Of a stretch of 64,000 bases of DNA, positions 25,231 through 35,631 are shown in pieces; positions within the stretch are counted from its first letter, which is position 1, and every line of letters begins with the position of its first letter. Under the pieces are notes generated by a model that saw only the letters and a program-made list of their open reading frames with translations, did no database searches and had not been told where the DNA came from. The translations under genes were made by a program, and so were the position numbers. The stretch covers positions 52,764-116,763 of the forward strand of contig DHXR01000004.1 in NCBI GenBank assembly GCA_002413785.1. The letters run 5' to 3'. The DNA is from Mucilaginibacter sp. UBA5151. GTDB lineage: Bacteria > Bacteroidota > Bacteroidia > Sphingobacteriales > Sphingobacteriaceae.

Positions 25231-28200
25231 ATGGCTTATAATCAATTAGCAAAGTTAAGGGATAATATCAGCGCGATCAAGATCGCGCTGGCCTACCGGG
25301 ATGGAACGCAAGTCCAGCCGGAAAACCAGGCCATGCTGCAAAACTATTCCGGTTTTGGCGGGATCAAGGCCATCCTGTTTCCTGCGGGTGAAAAAGAGGA
25401 ATGGGTCAAGCTCAATGCCTCTGATAGCGACCTCCGACTGTACCCATCCATCATGGAACTGCATGAGTTATTGCAAAAATATTTAAACGAAAACGAATAC
25501 AAGGACGCAGTCCAGTCTATCAGGAACAGCATCCTTACCGCATTTTACACACCTGCGATTATTCCCGAAACCCTCTATTCCGCCTTAAAAGAAAACGGCA
25601 TTAACCCTAAACACCTCTACGAACCCAGCAGCGGTGCAGGCGTATTTATCACCGAAGCCGTCAAAGCTTTCCCGGAACTCAGGCAGATCGATGCCGTTGA
25701 AAAAGATGTCCTGACCGGCATGGTACTGGCCGCATTAGGCGGTACGCTCCCCGTCCCGGTCAATGTACAGATCAAGGGTTTTGAAGAAACAAGCAATACC
25801 GAAAACGGGCAAAGCGATCTCGTCGTCAGCAACATTCCATTTGGCAACTTCCAGGTCTATGATGCCGCTTTTACGGATAAAGCCATCAGCGGAAAGATCC
25901 ACAATTATTTCTTTGCCAAAGGGCTGGATAAACTGGCCGATGGCGGCCTCATGGCTTATATCACCACCGATGCTTTTCTAAACAACCCTTCGAACCAGGA
26001 GGCGAGGGAATACCTGTTCGACCGCGCGGATTTTATCAGTGTGACCATCATGCCGGATAACCTGATGAAGGATACCGGGAACACCGAGGCCCCCAGCCAC
26101 CTCCTCCTGGTTCAAAAGCATACGGATAAAGAATCTTATAGCATTGACGAAATGCTGCTGATCGCCAACATGGAACAGCAAAACGAATTCGGTACCTATA
26201 ATGTTAGCGAATTTATCCACGATGAACAGGAACGCATTACCGCAGCCGATACCATCGGGGCCGGGAAAAACCAATATGGGCAAGCCCATGTGCGGGTATG
26301 GCAAAACGCGCCGATCCAGGACATCGCGGCCCGTATCAGCTCAACTATCAGCGACGGTTTGTCTTCGAATTTTAACCGCGGGGCATTTGTCCTGGCGCAG
26401 CAGGTAGAAAACAAGGAGCGGGTTGCACAGCAACAAAAACCAATACTCAGCTACCTTTCCATGCCCGAAAATAAGGTGGAAAAAGTGACCGTCCAGTTAG
26501 GCCTCTTTGATACCGCACCAGCTGAAAACAGCAGCCGGGCTATGGATTACCTGCACCAACAAGATGAGACCGTCATTCAAAAGGAAACTGCCCGTATTAT
26601 CGGCACGGTCCGCACCAAGGACAATGCCGGCCATGAAAGCATGGTACTGGTCACCGCCAAACACAGGGGGAGCAAACAATACCTGTATAAATTTTATACC
26701 AATGCGAAAGAACTGATCTTCTCCGCCAACTGGATGAACGGCGGCCTGCTGGGCCATGAATTGAGTGGCCTGGTTCCTGCTTTACAGAAATTCAACCATG
26801 ATTTTTATTTCGAGGGTGATCAGAGCCTAAAGGAACATTTCAATTTTGGGCAAAACGCCGAAATCTATTATCGGGCACTAAATGCTTTTCACCAGGAAGG
26901 CAGTATGGCCTGCCTGAACGGGCAGGTAGGGATTATCCATCGGATCAATGAACCCCGGACACAGGCCATCTTCCAGCCGCTGGCAGACCAAAAGGACGCC
27001 CGGTTTTATGAGCGGTATGTCCTGATCCGTGACACCTATCTCGCGCTTTATGAGATCGAATCCTTAACACAGATAGCCTACACTACTTTCCGGGCGGACC
27101 TGAATATCGCCTATAACGAGTTTGTGCGGCAGTTCGGCGAACTCAACCGCCCGGCCAATCGCCGCCTGATCTTAGCTGATGTAAAGGAGGGTTTTAAAAT
27201 GCTGTCTTCCGTGGAACGAAAAGACGGCAATGATTTTCTGCCCGCCGATATATTAAAGCAACCAATCTTTCAGCAAAAAGAGGCTTATAAAACCGACGAC
27301 CCCGTATCCGCGCTGGCCAGGTGCCTGAATGAAAAGGGGGCCGTTGACCTTGCCTTTATTGGTGGCTCGACCGGTTTAAGTATAGACGAAGTGATTATCA
27401 GCCTGCACCATCATATCTACCGTAACCCGCAGGTCAACCAATGGGAAACCATCGATCAATACCTGTCCGGTAATGTCGTGCATAAACTGGCCATCGCCGA
27501 AAGGGAAGCCTTAGCGTATCCGGATGACCAGGAGATCAAAAGAAGCCTCGAAGCCCTGATCCGGGTGCAACCGGAAATGATCCCTTTTGAGTTGCTGGAC
27601 TTTAACCTCGGCGAACGCTGGTTCCCGCTGGACTATTACGAGCGGTTCGCTACCCATTTGTTCGAGGTGGAAACCAGCATCAACTATTTTAAATCCGGCG
27701 ATACCTTTAAGGTCAAAACTCACGGGAACTCGATCAAAACGACCCAGGAGTTCGCCATCATCCCTAAAGAAAGTTCTCGCAAAACCTACGGCCATACCTT
27801 GCTGGAACATGCCCTTGAAAATACCGCGCCCTATTTTTCTTACGAGGTAAAAATTGGCGGGGAGACTGCCCGCCTCCCGGATAACGAAGCGATACAGCAA
27901 GCGCATGAAAAGATAGAAAAGATCAGGAATGGCTTTGTCAGCTGGTTAGGGGAATTGCCCGGCGAAGAGAAGAAATTCATAACAGGCCTTTATAACGAGA
28001 TATTTAACTGCTATGTGCTCCGGGAATTTAAAGGCGATCATTTGACCTTTCCGGGCCTAAATAAAAAAGCGCTGGAGATCGATGATCTCTACAGCTCTCA
28101 AAAGAACGCCGCCTGGCGCATCATCCAAAACCGTGGCGGCCTGATCGACCACGAAGTCGGCCTGGGCAAAACGCTTACCATGATCGTCGCTGGACAGGAA

Positions 28201-30855
28201 ATGAAAAGACTCGGTATCGTACATAAACCGATGATCCTGGCCCTGAAGGCCAATGTCAATCAGATCGCCGAAACCTATCGGAAGGCTTACCCGGAGGCCC
28301 GCATCCTGGCACCCGAAGAAAATGACTTTGTACCTGCTAAACGGATGCGCCTATTCCATGAGATCAAAAACAACAATTGGGACTGTATCATCCTGACCCA
28401 TGATCAGTTCGGCAAGATCCCGCAATCGCCGGAGATACAGAGGGTAATCTTTCAGCAGGAACTGGATAATACCGAAAGCGATCTGCACCTGCTCAAATCT
28501 GCCGGTAACGAAGTGTCCCGGCGGATGCTCCGGGGACTGGAAGTCCGTAAGACCAACCTGAACGTCAAATTGAACAGCCTGCTGCATGACATCGACAGCA
28601 AAAAAGATAAAGGCATTGACTTTAAAGAAATGGGCGTTGACCATCTTTTTATTGATGAATCCCATAAATTCAAGAACCTGACCTTTACCACCCGGCATGA
28701 CCGGGTCGCCGGGCTGGGCAATATCGAAGGCAGCCAAAAGGCGCTGAACATGCTGTTCGCGATACGCACCTTGCAGGACAAATTTGACAGCGACCTTTGC
28801 GTGACCTTTTTAAGCGGGACACCTATTTCCAACAGCTTGACGGAAATGTACCTGATCTTTAAGTACCTGCGGCCAAACGAAATGGAGCGGCAGCGGATCG
28901 AAACCTTTGACGGCTGGGCGGCGGTGTTCGCGAAAAAAACCACAGATTTTGAGTTCTCCGTTACCAATGAGATCATCGCCAAAGAACGGTTCCGTCATTT
29001 CATCAAAGTACCGGAGCTGGCTATGTTTTATAACGAGATCACCGATTATAAAACGGCTAAACATATCGGCCAGGACAGGCCGGTGCTGGAGGAGCACCTC
29101 GTGGATATTGCCCCGACCCCTGACCAGGAGGCCTTCATCAAAAACCTGGTGGCTTTTGCCAAAAACGGAGATGCCACGCTGATCGGAAGGGCACCATTGA
29201 CCAAAGACGAAGATAAGGGCCGGATGCTCATCGCGACTAACTATGCCAAAAAGATGGCGGCGGATATGCGGCTCGTCGATGCTTCGAGGTTTGAGGATCA
29301 CCCGGATAACAAGGTCAATGTTTGTGCCCGCAAAGTCGCAGAGATATATCATGAAAGTACGCCACATAAAGGCACCCAGATCATTTTCAGCGACATCGGC
29401 ACGCCAAAGCCTGATGCTTTTAATATCTATGACGCGCTTAAAGATAAACTGGTCAATGACCTTGGCGTATTGGCACACGAGATCACTTTTATTCATGACT
29501 GGACCGATAAAAAGAAACCGGAACTGTTCCGCAAAATGAACCAGGGTATTATCCGCATTTTATTGGGCAGTACCGAAAAAGCGGGCACCGGCCTGAATGT
29601 ACAGGAGCGGATCGTCGCCCTTCATGATTTCGACATCCCCTGGACACCAAAGGATATGGATCAACGGGGCGGACGTGGGGCCAGGCCGGGCAACAAGGTG
29701 GCCAAAAAGTATTACAACAACAAGGTGATCCGCTTTATCTACGCCATCCGGCAATCCCTGGATAATTACAAATTTAACCTGCTCAAAAACAAGCAAACCT
29801 TTATTTCACAGATGAAGAATTGTGAACTCAACGTCCGCACGCTGGATGAAGGTTCGATGGATGAACACAGCGGTATGAATTTTTCCGAGTATATCGCCAT
29901 CCTGTCCGGTGATACTTCATTGCTGGAGAAGTCAAAACTGGAAAAAAGGATCGCCGTTACAGAGAGTTCTAAAACGTCCCATTTTAAAGAGGTCTCCCGC
30001 AGCCGCAACCAGGTCGCCGACATGATCCGCGACCTGGAGAAGACCACCAAACAGATCGGCAACCTGCGATCTGATGAAACGGTGTATAAAGGCAACCTGA
30101 AATACAATAAGGACGGGAGCAAATCCAATGTCATCTCCTTAGATAAAGTAGTATCTGCTGAGTCAGAAGACATCGGAAAATACCTCATCAAATGCTATGA
30201 AACCTGGAAACCCAAACCCGGCGAACCAAGCATCCGGCAGATCGGCCATCAATATGGTTTCAAGCTGATGATCCGGCACACACTGGATACCGTGATGATG
30301 AATGGCAAAACGCAAAGCAGTTGGTACAATACCCTATACGCTGAAAGGCCGGAAACGGGTATTAAATATACCCATAGTTCCGGCGCGCCCAATACGGACA
30401 ACCCAAAGCTGGCCGCACGGTATTTCCTGAACGCGATAGACAAAGTTGATGCTTTACTGGAAAAGGGCCAAAAAGAGCTTAAAGAACTGGAAACGCAAAT
30501 ACCCCAGTTGCAAACCCTGATCAACCAGCCTTTTGAAAAAGAAGGCGAATTGCAACAAATGAAAATCGAACTCAGCAAACTGGAACGGGAGATTACGGTG
30601 AAGATCAACGAAAATATACAAAAGGCCAAACAAAATACTGATCCGGAACCCGAAACTATTATTTCTTCTCTCGTACCTAATCAGCAAAAACATTCGCCGG
30701 AGGCAGTTGCGCCTTCGGCCCATCCTGATGCACAGGATATGGATAATTCCTTTAAAGAAATACTGGAACACAACAAAGATCGCATAAGCCTATATAGTGT
30801 ATTAAACGAACCCCTGGAAATCAAATCCCGGCACAAAAAAGCACTAAGAATATAA
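25231..30855 (+). CDS. DarB-like N6-methylase plus SNF2 helicase fusion
   Basis: A 1874-residue fusion. The N-terminal methylase has an AdoMet loop PSSGAGVF (E131 onward) and the catalytic-type NIPF at residue 201, the variant seen in phage P1 DarB-like proteins. A middle region of about 600 residues follows. The SNF2/SF2 motor then has DHEVGLGKT (973-981), IDESH (1141-1145), LSGTPISNS (about 1195), and MDQRGGRGARPGN (about 1477). The last 250 residues are coiled-coil-rich and lysine/glutamate-rich. DarB protects P1 DNA from type I restriction; an antirestriction or DNA-processing role for incoming element DNA is a fair inference. It interrupts the usual traE-traF order. Confidence 0.85.
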   Translation: MAYNQLAKLRDNISAIKIALAYRDGTQVQPENQAMLQNYSGFGGIKAILFPAGEKEEWVKLNASDSDLRLYPSIMELHELLQKYLNENEYKDAVQSIRNSILTAFYTPAIIPETLYSALKENGINPKHLYEPSSGAGVFITEAVKAFPELRQIDAVEKDVLTGMVLAALGGTLPVPVNVQIKGFEETSNTENGQSDLVVSNIPFGNFQVYDAAFTDKAISGKIHNYFFAKGLDKLADGGLMAYITTDAFLNNPSNQEAREYLFDRADFISVTIMPDNLMKDTGNTEAPSHLLLVQKHTDKESYSIDEMLLIANMEQQNEFGTYNVSEFIHDEQERITAADTIGAGKNQYGQAHVRVWQNAPIQDIAARISSTISDGLSSNFNRGAFVLAQQVENKERVAQQQKPILSYLSMPENKVEKVTVQLGLFDTAPAENSSRAMDYLHQQDETVIQKETARIIGTVRTKDNAGHESMVLVTAKHRGSKQYLYKFYTNAKELIFSANWMNGGLLGHELSGLVPALQKFNHDFYFEGDQSLKEHFNFGQNAEIYYRALNAFHQEGSMACLNGQVGIIHRINEPRTQAIFQPLADQKDARFYERYVLIRDTYLALYEIESLTQIAYTTFRADLNIAYNEFVRQFGELNRPANRRLILADVKEGFKMLSSVERKDGNDFLPADILKQPIFQQKEAYKTDDPVSALARCLNEKGAVDLAFIGGSTGLSIDEVIISLHHHIYRNPQVNQWETIDQYLSGNVVHKLAIAEREALAYPDDQEIKRSLEALIRVQPEMIPFELLDFNLGERWFPLDYYERFATHLFEVETSINYFKSGDTFKVKTHGNSIKTTQEFAIIPKESSRKTYGHTLLEHALENTAPYFSYEVKIGGETARLPDNEAIQQAHEKIEKIRNGFVSWLGELPGEEKKFITGLYNEIFNCYVLREFKGDHLTFPGLNKKALEIDDLYSSQKNAAWRIIQNRGGLIDHEVGLGKTLTMIVAGQEMKRLGIVHKPMILALKANVNQIAETYRKAYPEARILAPEENDFVPAKRMRLFHEIKNNNWDCIILTHDQFGKIPQSPEIQRVIFQQELDNTESDLHLLKSAGNEVSRRMLRGLEVRKTNLNVKLNSLLHDIDSKKDKGIDFKEMGVDHLFIDESHKFKNLTFTTRHDRVAGLGNIEGSQKALNMLFAIRTLQDKFDSDLCVTFLSGTPISNSLTEMYLIFKYLRPNEMERQRIETFDGWAAVFAKKTTDFEFSVTNEIIAKERFRHFIKVPELAMFYNEITDYKTAKHIGQDRPVLEEHLVDIAPTPDQEAFIKNLVAFAKNGDATLIGRAPLTKDEDKGRMLIATNYAKKMAADMRLVDASRFEDHPDNKVNVCARKVAEIYHESTPHKGTQIIFSDIGTPKPDAFNIYDALKDKLVNDLGVLAHEITFIHDWTDKKKPELFRKMNQGIIRILLGSTEKAGTGLNVQERIVALHDFDIPWTPKDMDQRGGRGARPGNKVAKKYYNNKVIRFIYAIRQSLDNYKFNLLKNKQTFISQMKNCELNVRTLDEGSMDEHSGMNFSEYIAILSGDTSLLEKSKLEKRIAVTESSKTSHFKEVSRSRNQVADMIRDLEKTTKQIGNLRSDETVYKGNLKYNKDGSKSNVISLDKVVSAESEDIGKYLIKCYETWKPKPGEPSIRQIGHQYGFKLMIRHTLDTVMMNGKTQSSWYNTLYAERPETGIKYTHSSGAPNTDNPKLAARYFLNAIDKVDALLEKGQKELKELETQIPQLQTLINQPFEKEGELQQMKIELSKLEREITVKINENIQKAKQNTDPEPETIISSLVPNQQKHSPEAVAPSAHPDAQDMDNSFKEILEHNKDRISLYSVLNEPLEIKSRHKKALRI

Positions 30856-30873
30856 TTGAAAAACTAAAAGGTT

Positions 30874-31194
30874 ATGAACAACAGTATTTATACGATCAAT
30901 AAAGGCATTAACAAAAGCATCGAGTTCCGGGGCCTGCGGGCGCAGTATATATGGTACTTCGGGGGTATGGTGGTCATCCTGCTGATCCTTTTTGCAGTCC
31001 TCTATATTGCCGGCCTGAACACCTATATCTGCCTGACACTCATTGGCGGCGCGGCGACCGGGGGCTGCATCAAAATATTTGCGCTTAGCCGCAAGTATGG
31101 CGAATATGGGCTCATGAAGGCAATGGCCAAAAAACGGGTGCCCACCGTACTGAAATCATACAGCCGCAAATTATTTCAGCATTTATTAAGATAA
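30874..31194 (+). CDS. traF: Conjugative transposon protein TraF (DUF4133)
   Basis: A 106-residue membrane protein with the DUF4133 opening (YTINKGINKSIEFRGLRAQY) and two membrane helices (about residues 30-50 and 54-72), then a basic tail. It is the VirB3-like inner-membrane component of the channel. It starts 18 bases after the large methylase-helicase gene and ends 12 bases before the next frame. Confidence 0.88.
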   Translation: MNNSIYTINKGINKSIEFRGLRAQYIWYFGGMVVILLILFAVLYIAGLNTYICLTLIGGAATGGCIKIFALSRKYGEYGLMKAMAKKRVPTVLKSYSRKLFQHLLR

Positions 31195-31206
31195 GGAGAA
31201 AAGCAT

Positions 31207-32010
31207 ATGAAAAAGCTAAGGCTATTACCAATTTTTACGATCAAAGATACCCGCTTTCTGGTAGATATAGAAAAGCAAGTACTACGACAAACGGATGACC
31301 TTTCTAATGAAATATCTTTTATTAAAGATATGCAGGATAAAGGAAATCATTATCTCCTCAACTATGATTTCACCGAAAAAAGATGCCCGGGCGTAATACT
31401 TGATCCGCTGACAATCATTGATGTGCAAGTGCCGCCGCTCGTGGAACTTGATGCGGAAGGCATGGCAGCCAAATATGGCACCACAATGGAACAGCTCAAA
31501 GGCAAAACCGACTTTGAGGTGATCGTCGACCAGGAACTGCTGGCCCTGCGCCACAAAGGCGTATTGCCACAGATCAATATTGCCGGTGAGCAGTTTATAG
31601 TTGATCTCAGGTTGCAGGAACTGCGGCACGCATCTAATTTTCATCCGGTCATCAGCTTGAAAAGCTTCGATTTGACCAATGACGGGTGGAAGTACGAAGC
31701 CTTTTATCACCCAATGATGAAACAGCTTGTCGGGATCGACCCCAAGCTCACTGAGTTCCCCGATGGCGTGATCAAAATTCAGCTGCCCAACGAGATCGGC
31801 CTCGACCCTGTCGGCACTGCCCGCCAGTACGGCATGGGCGAGCGGGAACTGCTCCGGTGCCACCCGATACAAAAGGAGCTGAAAGCAGCGGTCATTCCGC
31901 TCAGCGAGACCAATATTCCTGCGCTCATCCAACGCAACCGGGAACAATTGCGGCAGGAGCACCAGGAAATCGCCCGGCGCATCAGGCCGAAACACAGGCC
32001 GCGCTTTTAA
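31207..32010 (+). CDS. Hypothetical protein of the transfer module
   Basis: A 267-residue soluble protein, not recognised. No signal peptide or membrane helix. Segments: a β-rich N-terminal third (FTIKDTRFLVDI), an acidic middle, and a basic, arginine-rich end (about residues 240-267, RRIRPKHRPRF), which could touch nucleic acid. It lies between traF and traG, which suggests a module-specific accessory. Confidence 0.6.
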   Translation: MKKLRLLPIFTIKDTRFLVDIEKQVLRQTDDLSNEISFIKDMQDKGNHYLLNYDFTEKRCPGVILDPLTIIDVQVPPLVELDAEGMAAKYGTTMEQLKGKTDFEVIVDQELLALRHKGVLPQINIAGEQFIVDLRLQELRHASNFHPVISLKSFDLTNDGWKYEAFYHPMMKQLVGIDPKLTEFPDGVIKIQLPNEIGLDPVGTARQYGMGERELLRCHPIQKELKAAVIPLSETNIPALIQRNREQLRQEHQEIARRIRPKHRPRF

Positions 32011-32074
32011 CGGCCCAGCCCGGGCTGCCCGGCAGGAGGGCTAATGATTTACTATAAAAAGAAGGAGTTGTGAG

Positions 32075-34519
32075 ATGGAAAAGGAGTTGAAGGATATATT
32101 ACCGCTGATGGGCCTGGAGCATGATTGCATCCTGTCCAAACAAGGCGATGTGACGGTCGTATTTAAGGTGGAGCTGCCGGAAGTATTTACGCTTTCGGAT
32201 GAGGACTATGAGAACTTTCACCAGGCATGGGTTAAGGCAGTGAAAGTCTTGCCGAAAGATAGTATTTTTCATAAACAGGATTGGTTTACCCAAAGGCAAT
32301 ACCAGCCAGGTCTGAATCAACCGGATAAGAGTTTTTTGCGCAGGAGCAGTGACCGCTATTTTACAGGGCGGCCTTTTCTTAACCATGATTGTTATATCCT
32401 GCTGACCAAAAGACCTGCGGACAGGAAATTAAGCAGTTCCCTTTTCTCTAACCTGCTTCGACCAACCATCGTACCGGAAGAAATGCTGAAGCCGCAGGCT
32501 TTGCGGGAATTCCTGGACAGCGCCGGGCAGTTCAAACGTCTGCTGGAAGACAGTCGCCTCGTTAAACTGACCCGGCTTACCGCCAGTGAACTCCAAAGCC
32601 AGGCCCGTAAAACCGGGTTGATCGAACGCTATTGTTTTCTTTCAGAAAGAGAAGACCAGTTTCTATATAAAGACCTTGAACTACAGGATGGTATCCGCAT
32701 CGGTGACCAGCACGCAGCTATCTATACGCTGGGTGATGCGACCGATCTTCCGGCCGTGTGCGGTTCAAGGATCACCTATGATGCCTACTCTACCGACAAG
32801 ACGAAGTTCCCGGTGAGCTTTGCCGCTTCGCTGGGCTTGCTCTTGCCCTGCAATCATATTTATAACCAGTATATCCTGATCGGGGATGCGCAGGCTACCT
32901 TAAAACAATTGGAAAAGAAACGGCTGCGCCTGCAATCCTTATCTGCTTATTCCCGTGAAAATGCCATTTCCTTAACCGCTACCAATGACTTCCTGAATGA
33001 AGCCATTAGCCAGCAACGTTTACCGGTCAAGGCGCACTTCAATGTAATGGTCTGGTCGGATGACTCCGAAGCGCTTAAAGATATGAAGAACCAGGTCGCC
33101 TCGGCGCTGGCCGGTATGGATGCCGCCGCTAAACCCGAAACCGCAGGAGCGGCGCAGATCTGGTGGGCGGGTATTCCGGGTAATGAAGCGGATTTTCCCT
33201 TAAATGACACTTTCGACACCTTTGCCGAACAGGCCTGTTGCTTTTTGAACCTGGAAAGTAATTATAAAAGTGCGCCGGCTGACGAAGGCATCCGCTTTTG
33301 CGACCGTTCCGGAAGGCCAGTCTTTGTCGACCTGTTCGATGCGCCGCGTAAGGAAGGGATTACTTCCAATATGGGCATGCTGGTCTGCGGCACTTCCGGC
33401 GGCGGTAAATCCATGACGGTTAACCATATCCTGCGTTCGCTTTACGACCAGGGCGCGCATTGTGTCACCGTTGACATAGGCGGCAGCTATTTAGGCCTAT
33501 GCGAACTGGTCGGCGGTTATTACTTTACCTATACCGAAGACAAGCCCATCCGCTTTAATCCATTTTTCATTAAGGCAGGCGAAACGCTGGATACGGAAAA
33601 AAAAGAAAGCCTGAAAGCCCTGCTGGTTGCCCTATGGAAACAGGAAAATGAAGGCTTTAACCGCTCAGAATATGTGGCTTTATCCAATGCGCTGCAAGGC
33701 TATTACCAGCATTTACTAACCGATCAAAATCTGTTCCCCTGCTTCAACACCTTTTATGAATACCTGGAAAGCCATTATGTTGACGTATTGAAAGGCCAGC
33801 GGGTGAAAGACCGCGATTTTGACGTCGATAATTTCCTGTATGTGCTGCGCCCTTATTACCAGGGCGGTGAATTTGATTACCTGCTCAACGGCAGGGAAAA
33901 CCTCGACCTGCTCGACCAGCCTTTTATTGTGATCGAGTTGGACAATATCAAGGATCATCCGATCCTGTTCCCGGTGGTAACGCTCATCATCATGGAGCTG
34001 TTCATTTCCAAAATGCGCAAGCTGAAAGGTGTCCGTAAGGTCCTGACCATCGACGAAGCCTGGAAGGCGATAGCTAAATCAGGTATGGCCGAGTTCCTGA
34101 AATACGCTTTTAAAACGATCCGTAAATTCAACGGGATACCGATTGTCATCACCCAGGAACTGGATGACCTGATCAATTCGCCCATTATCAAGGATGCCAT
34201 CATCAACAATGCCGACATCAAGATCCTGATGGATATGCGCAAGTTCCAGGGCAAAATCGAAAAACTACAGGACGTACTCGGAATGAACGAAAAAGGCAAA
34301 ACTATTTTACTGTCAGTTAATAAGGATATGCGCGAAATCTTCATCGACATAGGCGGTCAAGTCATGAAAGTTTTTAAAAATGAACTCTGCCCGGAGGAAT
34401 ATTATGCCTATACGACCGAAGGTACGGAGCGCGTGAAAATAATGCAACTGGCTGCGCAATACGGCAGCATGGAAAAAGGGATCGAAGCAATGGTCAAAGA
34501 AAAGACAAATCAACTATAA
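32075..34519 (+). CDS. traG: Conjugation ATPase TraG (VirB4-like)
   Basis: The 814-residue energiser of the transfer channel, VirB4/TraG family of Bacteroidetes elements. Walker A is CGTSGGGKSMT (about residue 440), Walker B LTIDEAW (about 658), with the downstream ITQELDDL and the KTILLSVNKD segment as expected. The N-terminal 400 residues are the usual channel-binding part. It starts after a spaced GAAGGAG-like ribosome site. Confidence 0.93.
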   Translation: MEKELKDILPLMGLEHDCILSKQGDVTVVFKVELPEVFTLSDEDYENFHQAWVKAVKVLPKDSIFHKQDWFTQRQYQPGLNQPDKSFLRRSSDRYFTGRPFLNHDCYILLTKRPADRKLSSSLFSNLLRPTIVPEEMLKPQALREFLDSAGQFKRLLEDSRLVKLTRLTASELQSQARKTGLIERYCFLSEREDQFLYKDLELQDGIRIGDQHAAIYTLGDATDLPAVCGSRITYDAYSTDKTKFPVSFAASLGLLLPCNHIYNQYILIGDAQATLKQLEKKRLRLQSLSAYSRENAISLTATNDFLNEAISQQRLPVKAHFNVMVWSDDSEALKDMKNQVASALAGMDAAAKPETAGAAQIWWAGIPGNEADFPLNDTFDTFAEQACCFLNLESNYKSAPADEGIRFCDRSGRPVFVDLFDAPRKEGITSNMGMLVCGTSGGGKSMTVNHILRSLYDQGAHCVTVDIGGSYLGLCELVGGYYFTYTEDKPIRFNPFFIKAGETLDTEKKESLKALLVALWKQENEGFNRSEYVALSNALQGYYQHLLTDQNLFPCFNTFYEYLESHYVDVLKGQRVKDRDFDVDNFLYVLRPYYQGGEFDYLLNGRENLDLLDQPFIVIELDNIKDHPILFPVVTLIIMELFISKMRKLKGVRKVLTIDEAWKAIAKSGMAEFLKYAFKTIRKFNGIPIVITQELDDLINSPIIKDAIINNADIKILMDMRKFQGKIEKLQDVLGMNEKGKTILLSVNKDMREIFIDIGGQVMKVFKNELCPEEYYAYTTEGTERVKIMQLAAQYGSMEKGIEAMVKEKTNQL

Positions 34520-34540
34520 CAATTTAAAAAGGAGGAAAAG

Positions 34541-34927
34541 ATGAAAAAGAAAAGTTTAATAAGCCGGTGCCGGTTGGGCTTAGGTGTAGCATTGCGGTAT
34601 TGGTGGGGGCATGCAGCCAGTTTGAAAGCCACAAAAAGGATTTATTCCAAAGCGTGGCCGGGAGAAAAAACCGGTGATCAATATTCGGTTACCATAAAGA
34701 TCAGTCCAAACGGAAGTTTATACCGTGTAACGCAAAGTTATTATGTTAACGGAACATACAGGAATGAAAATACCTGGCTCGCCTCCTATGGCTGGCATTC
34801 AAACGGCCATTTGATTTCTTTAGGCCGTACTTGTTATCTGATTTTCGACCCTCTGCAGAAATTACTTTACCTGGAAGACTTTCCGGATGAGGGAGAAAGA
34901 ACAGTGGACATTTATAAACAAGTTTAA
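34541..34927 (+). CDS. Small hypothetical protein at the traH position
   Basis: A 128-residue protein with a basic N-terminus and a weak hydrophobic stretch (LGLGVALRYWWGHAAS), then a β-rich domain (VTIKISPNGSLYRVTQSYYV). The element family has a small gene between traG and traI; this occupies that slot, but sequence similarity is not evident to me. It is preceded by a clear GGAGGA ribosome site. Confidence 0.55.
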   Translation: MKKKSLISRCRLGLGVALRYWWGHAASLKATKRIYSKAWPGEKTGDQYSVTIKISPNGSLYRVTQSYYVNGTYRNENTWLASYGWHSNGHLISLGRTCYLIFDPLQKLLYLEDFPDEGERTVDIYKQV

Positions 34928-34938
34928 AATCGTGCGAT

Positions 34939-35619
34939 ATGAAAAAATTACTGTTAGTAATTGCTTTTATGGTCTTGTGTTCAGCTATGTCGATTCAAAA
35001 AGCGCAGGCGCAAATACCCGTAGTCAGCCTGATCACATCGGCGATTAAAAAGGTCATCACGGCCATTGACCTGAAAGTGCAGCAATTACAGAACCAAACT
35101 ATTATGCTGCAAAATGCGGAACAGAACCTGGAAAATAGGATGTCGCTGGGTAACCTGAACGATATTTCCGGCTGGCTGAATAAGGAACGAAACTTATACC
35201 AAAGCTATTATAAAGAACTGGCGACCGTCAAAACGGTGATCTCCGATTATGATGAGGTCAAACGGATCATCAGCCAGCAGGAAGAAATAGTTTGGGAATA
35301 TAAAAATGCCCGTAGCCAGTTCAGCCAGGACAAGCATTTTTCAAGCCAGGAACTCAATTCGATGGGCAATGTCTATAATGGCATCATGCAGGAAAGCATC
35401 CGCAACCTGGATGAAGTGCTGTTAGCAGTAAAGTCTTTCAGTACACAGATGAGCGATGCGGAAAGGCTGCTGCTGGTACATAAGGCATCAGCTGGCATGC
35501 AAAAAAACCTCAATGACCTGCGGCAATTTAACAACAATAATATCACCATCAGTCTTGAAAGGGCTCAGGATGAGCAAGACCGGGAAAACATCAAACAGCT
35601 ATATGGCCTACCAAACTAA
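34939..35619 (+). CDS. traI: TraI-like conjugation protein, first of three paralogues
   Basis: A secreted or periplasmic 226-residue protein: signal peptide to about residue 25 (ending QAQA), then long helices and an ending FNNNNITISLERAQDEQD...LYGL. The MSDAERLL block and the NNNI...R end recur in the two following genes, so this is a tandem family. Its usual annotation is TraI of Bacteroidetes elements, a VirB5-like surface or channel component. Confidence 0.72.
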   Translation: MKKLLLVIAFMVLCSAMSIQKAQAQIPVVSLITSAIKKVITAIDLKVQQLQNQTIMLQNAEQNLENRMSLGNLNDISGWLNKERNLYQSYYKELATVKTVISDYDEVKRIISQQEEIVWEYKNARSQFSQDKHFSSQELNSMGNVYNGIMQESIRNLDEVLLAVKSFSTQMSDAERLLLVHKASAGMQKNLNDLRQFNNNNITISLERAQDEQDRENIKQLYGLPN

Positions 35620-35631
35620 AAACTATCAATT

